From the NCBI GenBank assembly GCA_016195815.1, contig JACPYX010000021.1:124001-188000 (forward strand): a stretch of 64,000 nucleotides of DNA. The letters run 5' to 3'. Below, in pieces: positions 61,915-64,000 of this stretch (its first letter is position 1; every line of letters begins with the position of its first letter). The stretch is from Chloroflexota bacterium (lineage in GTDB: Bacteria > Chloroflexota > Anaerolineae > Anaerolineales > Villigracilaceae). The notes below the pieces were generated by a model. It searched no databases, had not been told where the DNA came from, and was given only the letters and a program-made list of their open reading frames with translations. A program made the position numbers and the translations under genes.

Positions 61915-63042
61915 TTAGGCCTTTTGTCCAACTTGTTCACCGAGCAAGCCGGTGGGGCGGAAGAGAAGAATCAGCACGAGGGTGGCAAAGACCCAGGCAT
62001 TCGTCCAGCGCGCGTTGAGATACCCATCGCTGAAAGAGGCCAGCAGACCGATCAAGAAGCCGCCCAGCATGGCGCCGGTGATGTTGCCGATGCCGCCCAG
62101 CACAGCAGCCGTAAAGGCTTGCAAACCAGCGCGGAAGCCCATGAACCACCAGGCGGTGTTATTGTACAAACCAGCCATAAGACCGGCCGCTCCAGCCAGT
62201 CCGCCGCCGATGAGGAATGTTGCGGTAATAACCAGGTCAATGTCAATGCCCAGCATTTTGGCGGCATCCCGGTTTTGGGCGGTGGCGCGCATGGCTTTGC
62301 CCAATTGGGTTCGTTGAACGAATAAATAGAGGCCCGTCATCAAGGCGACTGCTAGAACAATGACCAGAATATCTTTGACTGTGAGGCGCAGCGGCAAGCC
62401 CGAAGCTACCAGAAGGTTGACATCCCCGCCGTTAAATCCGGTAGCCTTAAATAGTGCGCTAAGCATATCTGGAAAAACTTTTTGTGAGGCGCCGCCAGTA
62501 GTGCCGAAGGAAGGTACCAGCCAGGCTTGCGCGGCCCACATCAGGCCGATGTTTTCAATAATGAAGGACATGCCAATGGCAGAGATTAACGGTGCCAGGC
62601 GTGGGGCGTTGCGCAGGCGGCGATAGGCAAGCCGCTCAATGGTCGCGTTAAGCGATGCGCATACCACAATCGCGATGATCAGGGCAAAGGCAAGTCCCAG
62701 AACAATCTGAACCGGGTTGGTGCTGTTCAATGTTCCGGTTAGTGAAAGAACGGTGAGTGATGTAAAAACGCCGATCATGTAAACGTCGCCGTGAGCGAAG
62801 TTGATCAGCTCGATGATGCCATATACCATGGTGTATCCGAGCGCGATGATTGCAATGATCGCACCATTGGAAATTCCAATGATCAAGAACTGGATCAGTT
62901 GTAGCGGGTTGGCTTTAATACTTGCGGCTATTGTGGGAACATCGAGCCCGGCGATTGGCCCGATCAGGAATACGATATATAGAACTAGCACCAGGACGCC
63001 GAGGCTTCTCAGGTTGAAATTCTTCTTCTTGGTGGTTTCCAT
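61915..63042 (-). CDS. livH: Branched-chain amino-acid ABC permease LivH
   Basis: A 375-residue permease with the family core QFLIIGISNGAIIAIIALGYTMVYGIIELINFAHGDVYMIG, several helices, and the cytoplasmic coupling loop RTQLGKAMRATAQNRDAAKMLGID. It also ends with GGIGNITGAMLGGFLIGLLASFSDGYL. The start follows AGAGGAG at 63042. It lies after a transcription-attenuating hairpin separating it from the binding protein gene. Confidence 0.95.
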   Translation of the reverse strand: METTKKKNFNLRSLGVLVLVLYIVFLIGPIAGLDVPTIAASIKANPLQLIQFLIIGISNGAIIAIIALGYTMVYGIIELINFAHGDVYMIGVFTSLTVLSLTGTLNSTNPVQIVLGLAFALIIAIVVCASLNATIERLAYRRLRNAPRLAPLISAIGMSFIIENIGLMWAAQAWLVPSFGTTGGASQKVFPDMLSALFKATGFNGGDVNLLVASGLPLRLTVKDILVIVLAVALMTGLYLFVQRTQLGKAMRATAQNRDAAKMLGIDIDLVITATFLIGGGLAGAAGLMAGLYNNTAWWFMGFRAGLQAFTAAVLGGIGNITGAMLGGFLIGLLASFSDGYLNARWTNAWVFATLVLILLFRPTGLLGEQVGQKA

Positions 63043-63070
63043 GGTTCTCCTCTTTTACTCTGGCCCTTAT

Positions 63071-63105
63071 AAAAAAGGGTGGGGGCGGCATAAAACGCCG
63101 CCCCC
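63071..63105 (-). terminator. Terminator/attenuator between binding protein gene and livH
   Basis: GGGGGCGGC and GCCGCCCCC form a perfect 9-bp stem with loop ATAAAAC (read on plus), followed on the minus strand by ACCCTTTTTTAT. It allows more binding protein than permease to be made from one promoter. Confidence 0.85.
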
Positions 63106-63120
63106 GGAAGTTCGAGAGAC

Positions 63121-64000
63121 TTATTTGAAGGTGCCGACGGAGACGTACTTGCCGCCCTTGACCTGATAGAAGGTCATGTCGGTCAAACTGGTGTCGCCGT
63201 TCGCATCGAACGACCACGTGCCGAGAGCGCCGTCGAAGTTCTTGATGGCGAAGACGGCAGCGCGAACGGATTCGCGGTTGGTCGGGTCGCCGCCAGCGGT
63301 GCAGACGTCTTCAATCGCCTTGAGGGCAACGTTCATGGTCTCGTAACCATACACAGCGTAAGGTTCGGTCAGAGGGCCATACTTGGCTTCGTAGTCCTTG
63401 ACGAATTGCTTGCCGGATGCAGGCAATTCGGAGAGCGGAACGCCAGCGACGGAAGCATAAGCGCCTTCGGCGATATCCGCACCAGCGCCGTCAATAAAGG
63501 CCTGGGTCTGAATGCCGTCTGGGCCAACGTATTTGACCTTGTTGTTATCGCCCATGATCGAGACCTTATCCTTCAACAGTTGGGATGCGTTGTTGTCAAC
63601 GACCATACCAACGTAGATGGCATCGGGCGGGCCGCCAGCATTGCTGGTCGAGATCTTGGTCATCAAAGCCTTGTAGTCAGCGGCCTTCGGGTCAATGCCT
63701 TCCTGGCCGAGAACGGTCAGGCCAATTTCCTTGGCGGTGGCGTTGAACACGTCGGCAACGCCTTTACCGTACAGTTCCTGATCGTCGAGGATATAGACGG
63801 TTTTGGCGCCGAGAGATTTCACGAAGTTCGCGGCAACTTTACCCTGAATATCGTCAGCAGCAACAACGCGGGCGTAGTTGCGGACTTTGGTGGGATAGTA
63901 GGAATCGGTGACGCCGGGCAGATCTTTGTCAGCCTTGGTCAGGCCGGGGTTGGTGTTGGCCGGAGAGATCATGACCAACGGTCCCGCGCCGTTCAAGATC
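63121..64000 (-). CDS. livK: Branched-chain amino-acid-type substrate-binding protein, 5' truncated
   Basis: The frame is open to the window edge, so its N-terminus is missing. The visible 292 residues contain PLVMISPANTNPGLT, KVAANFVKSLGAKTVYILDDQELYGKGVADVFNATAKEIG and the C-terminal YAVYGYETMNVALKAIEDV, typical of LivJ/LivK-type periplasmic binding proteins of the type I fold. It is the main binding protein of the liv operon (livH-livM-livG-livF follow). Confidence 0.95.
   Translation of the reverse strand, partial: ILNGAGPLVMISPANTNPGLTKADKDLPGVTDSYYPTKVRNYARVVAADDIQGKVAANFVKSLGAKTVYILDDQELYGKGVADVFNATAKEIGLTVLGQEGIDPKAADYKALMTKISTSNAGGPPDAIYVGMVVDNNASQLLKDKVSIMGDNNKVKYVGPDGIQTQAFIDGAGADIAEGAYASVAGVPLSELPASGKQFVKDYEAKYGPLTEPYAVYGYETMNVALKAIEDVCTAGGDPTNRESVRAAVFAIKNFDGALGTWSFDANGDTSLTDMTFYQVKGGKYVSVGTFK

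Overview
The window reads as a chromosomal segment of a bacterium of the Chloroflexota, most likely class Anaerolineae; this is inference from gene content, since no rRNA is present. Pointers are a secreted protein with duplicated NBR1-like Ig domains and proline/threonine linkers, three tandem LysM/M23 lipoproteins, a NuoE-NuoF fusion beside a separate formate-dehydrogenase catalytic subunit, a Gram-positive-type LexA box, and no recognisable outer-membrane export genes. Genes are dense on both strands and intrinsic terminators are clear. Several families of short dispersed repeats occur between genes and, unusually, inside coding frames.

Layout. 1-2.6 kb: end of a HlyD-type membrane-fusion protein and two YbhF-like ABC ATPases. 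2.7-6.6 kb: DNA polymerase IV with a LexA-type operator, then the NBR1-Ig exoprotein. 6.6-7.4 kb: an orphan hypA and the RNase P RNA gene, both on the minus strand. 7.6-12.3 kb: coaE with an extra C-terminal domain, the c-di-AMP synthase pair cdaA-cdaR, and der. 12.4-14.5 kb: an HD phosphohydrolase. 14.7-18.2 kb: a metal-transport unit (PRC/MgtE-N/CBS protein plus NRAMP-like transporter) behind a long leader with a good promoter, a short leader ORF and a terminator, then a small CBS protein. 18.2-23.1 kb: a three-gene NAD-linked formate dehydrogenase. 23.1-24.0 kb: a truncated TIR gene and a transglutaminase-like protein. 24.0-27.3 kb: the oxidative pentose-phosphate operon pgl-gnd-zwf.

27.3-31.5 kb: an AlkZ-like protein, three small membrane proteins, a cNMP-binding protein and an OsmC protein. 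31.7-36.4 kb: three tandem LysM/M23 lipoproteins, one of which has lost its zinc ligands. 36.7-41.6 kb: a nucleoside-kinase-like protein, an EamA permease, an M20 peptidase, a histidine phosphatase and a DEAD-box helicase. 41.7-48.3 kb (plus strand): alaS with two repeat insertions, a small lipoprotein, a baseplate-J-like membrane protein, ruvX and mltG. 48.3-51.1 kb: an operon of ECF sigma factor, zinc anti-sigma factor, glycoside-hydrolase-like lipoprotein and membrane protein. 51.1-56.3 kb: a membrane protein, an amidohydrolase fused to a CYTH-like domain, an M14-like peptidase and cinA. 56.3-64 kb: a branched-chain amino-acid-type (liv) ABC operon with two substrate-binding proteins and an FAD amine oxidase.

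I see no CRISPR array, transposase, prophage or tRNA. The most interesting material is small-scale: palindromic and TTTCAA-type repeats inserted in frame into essential or regulatory genes; the leader of the metal-transport operon; the amidohydrolase-CYTH and NuoEF-histone-like-tail fusions; and paralogues that have lost catalytic residues.
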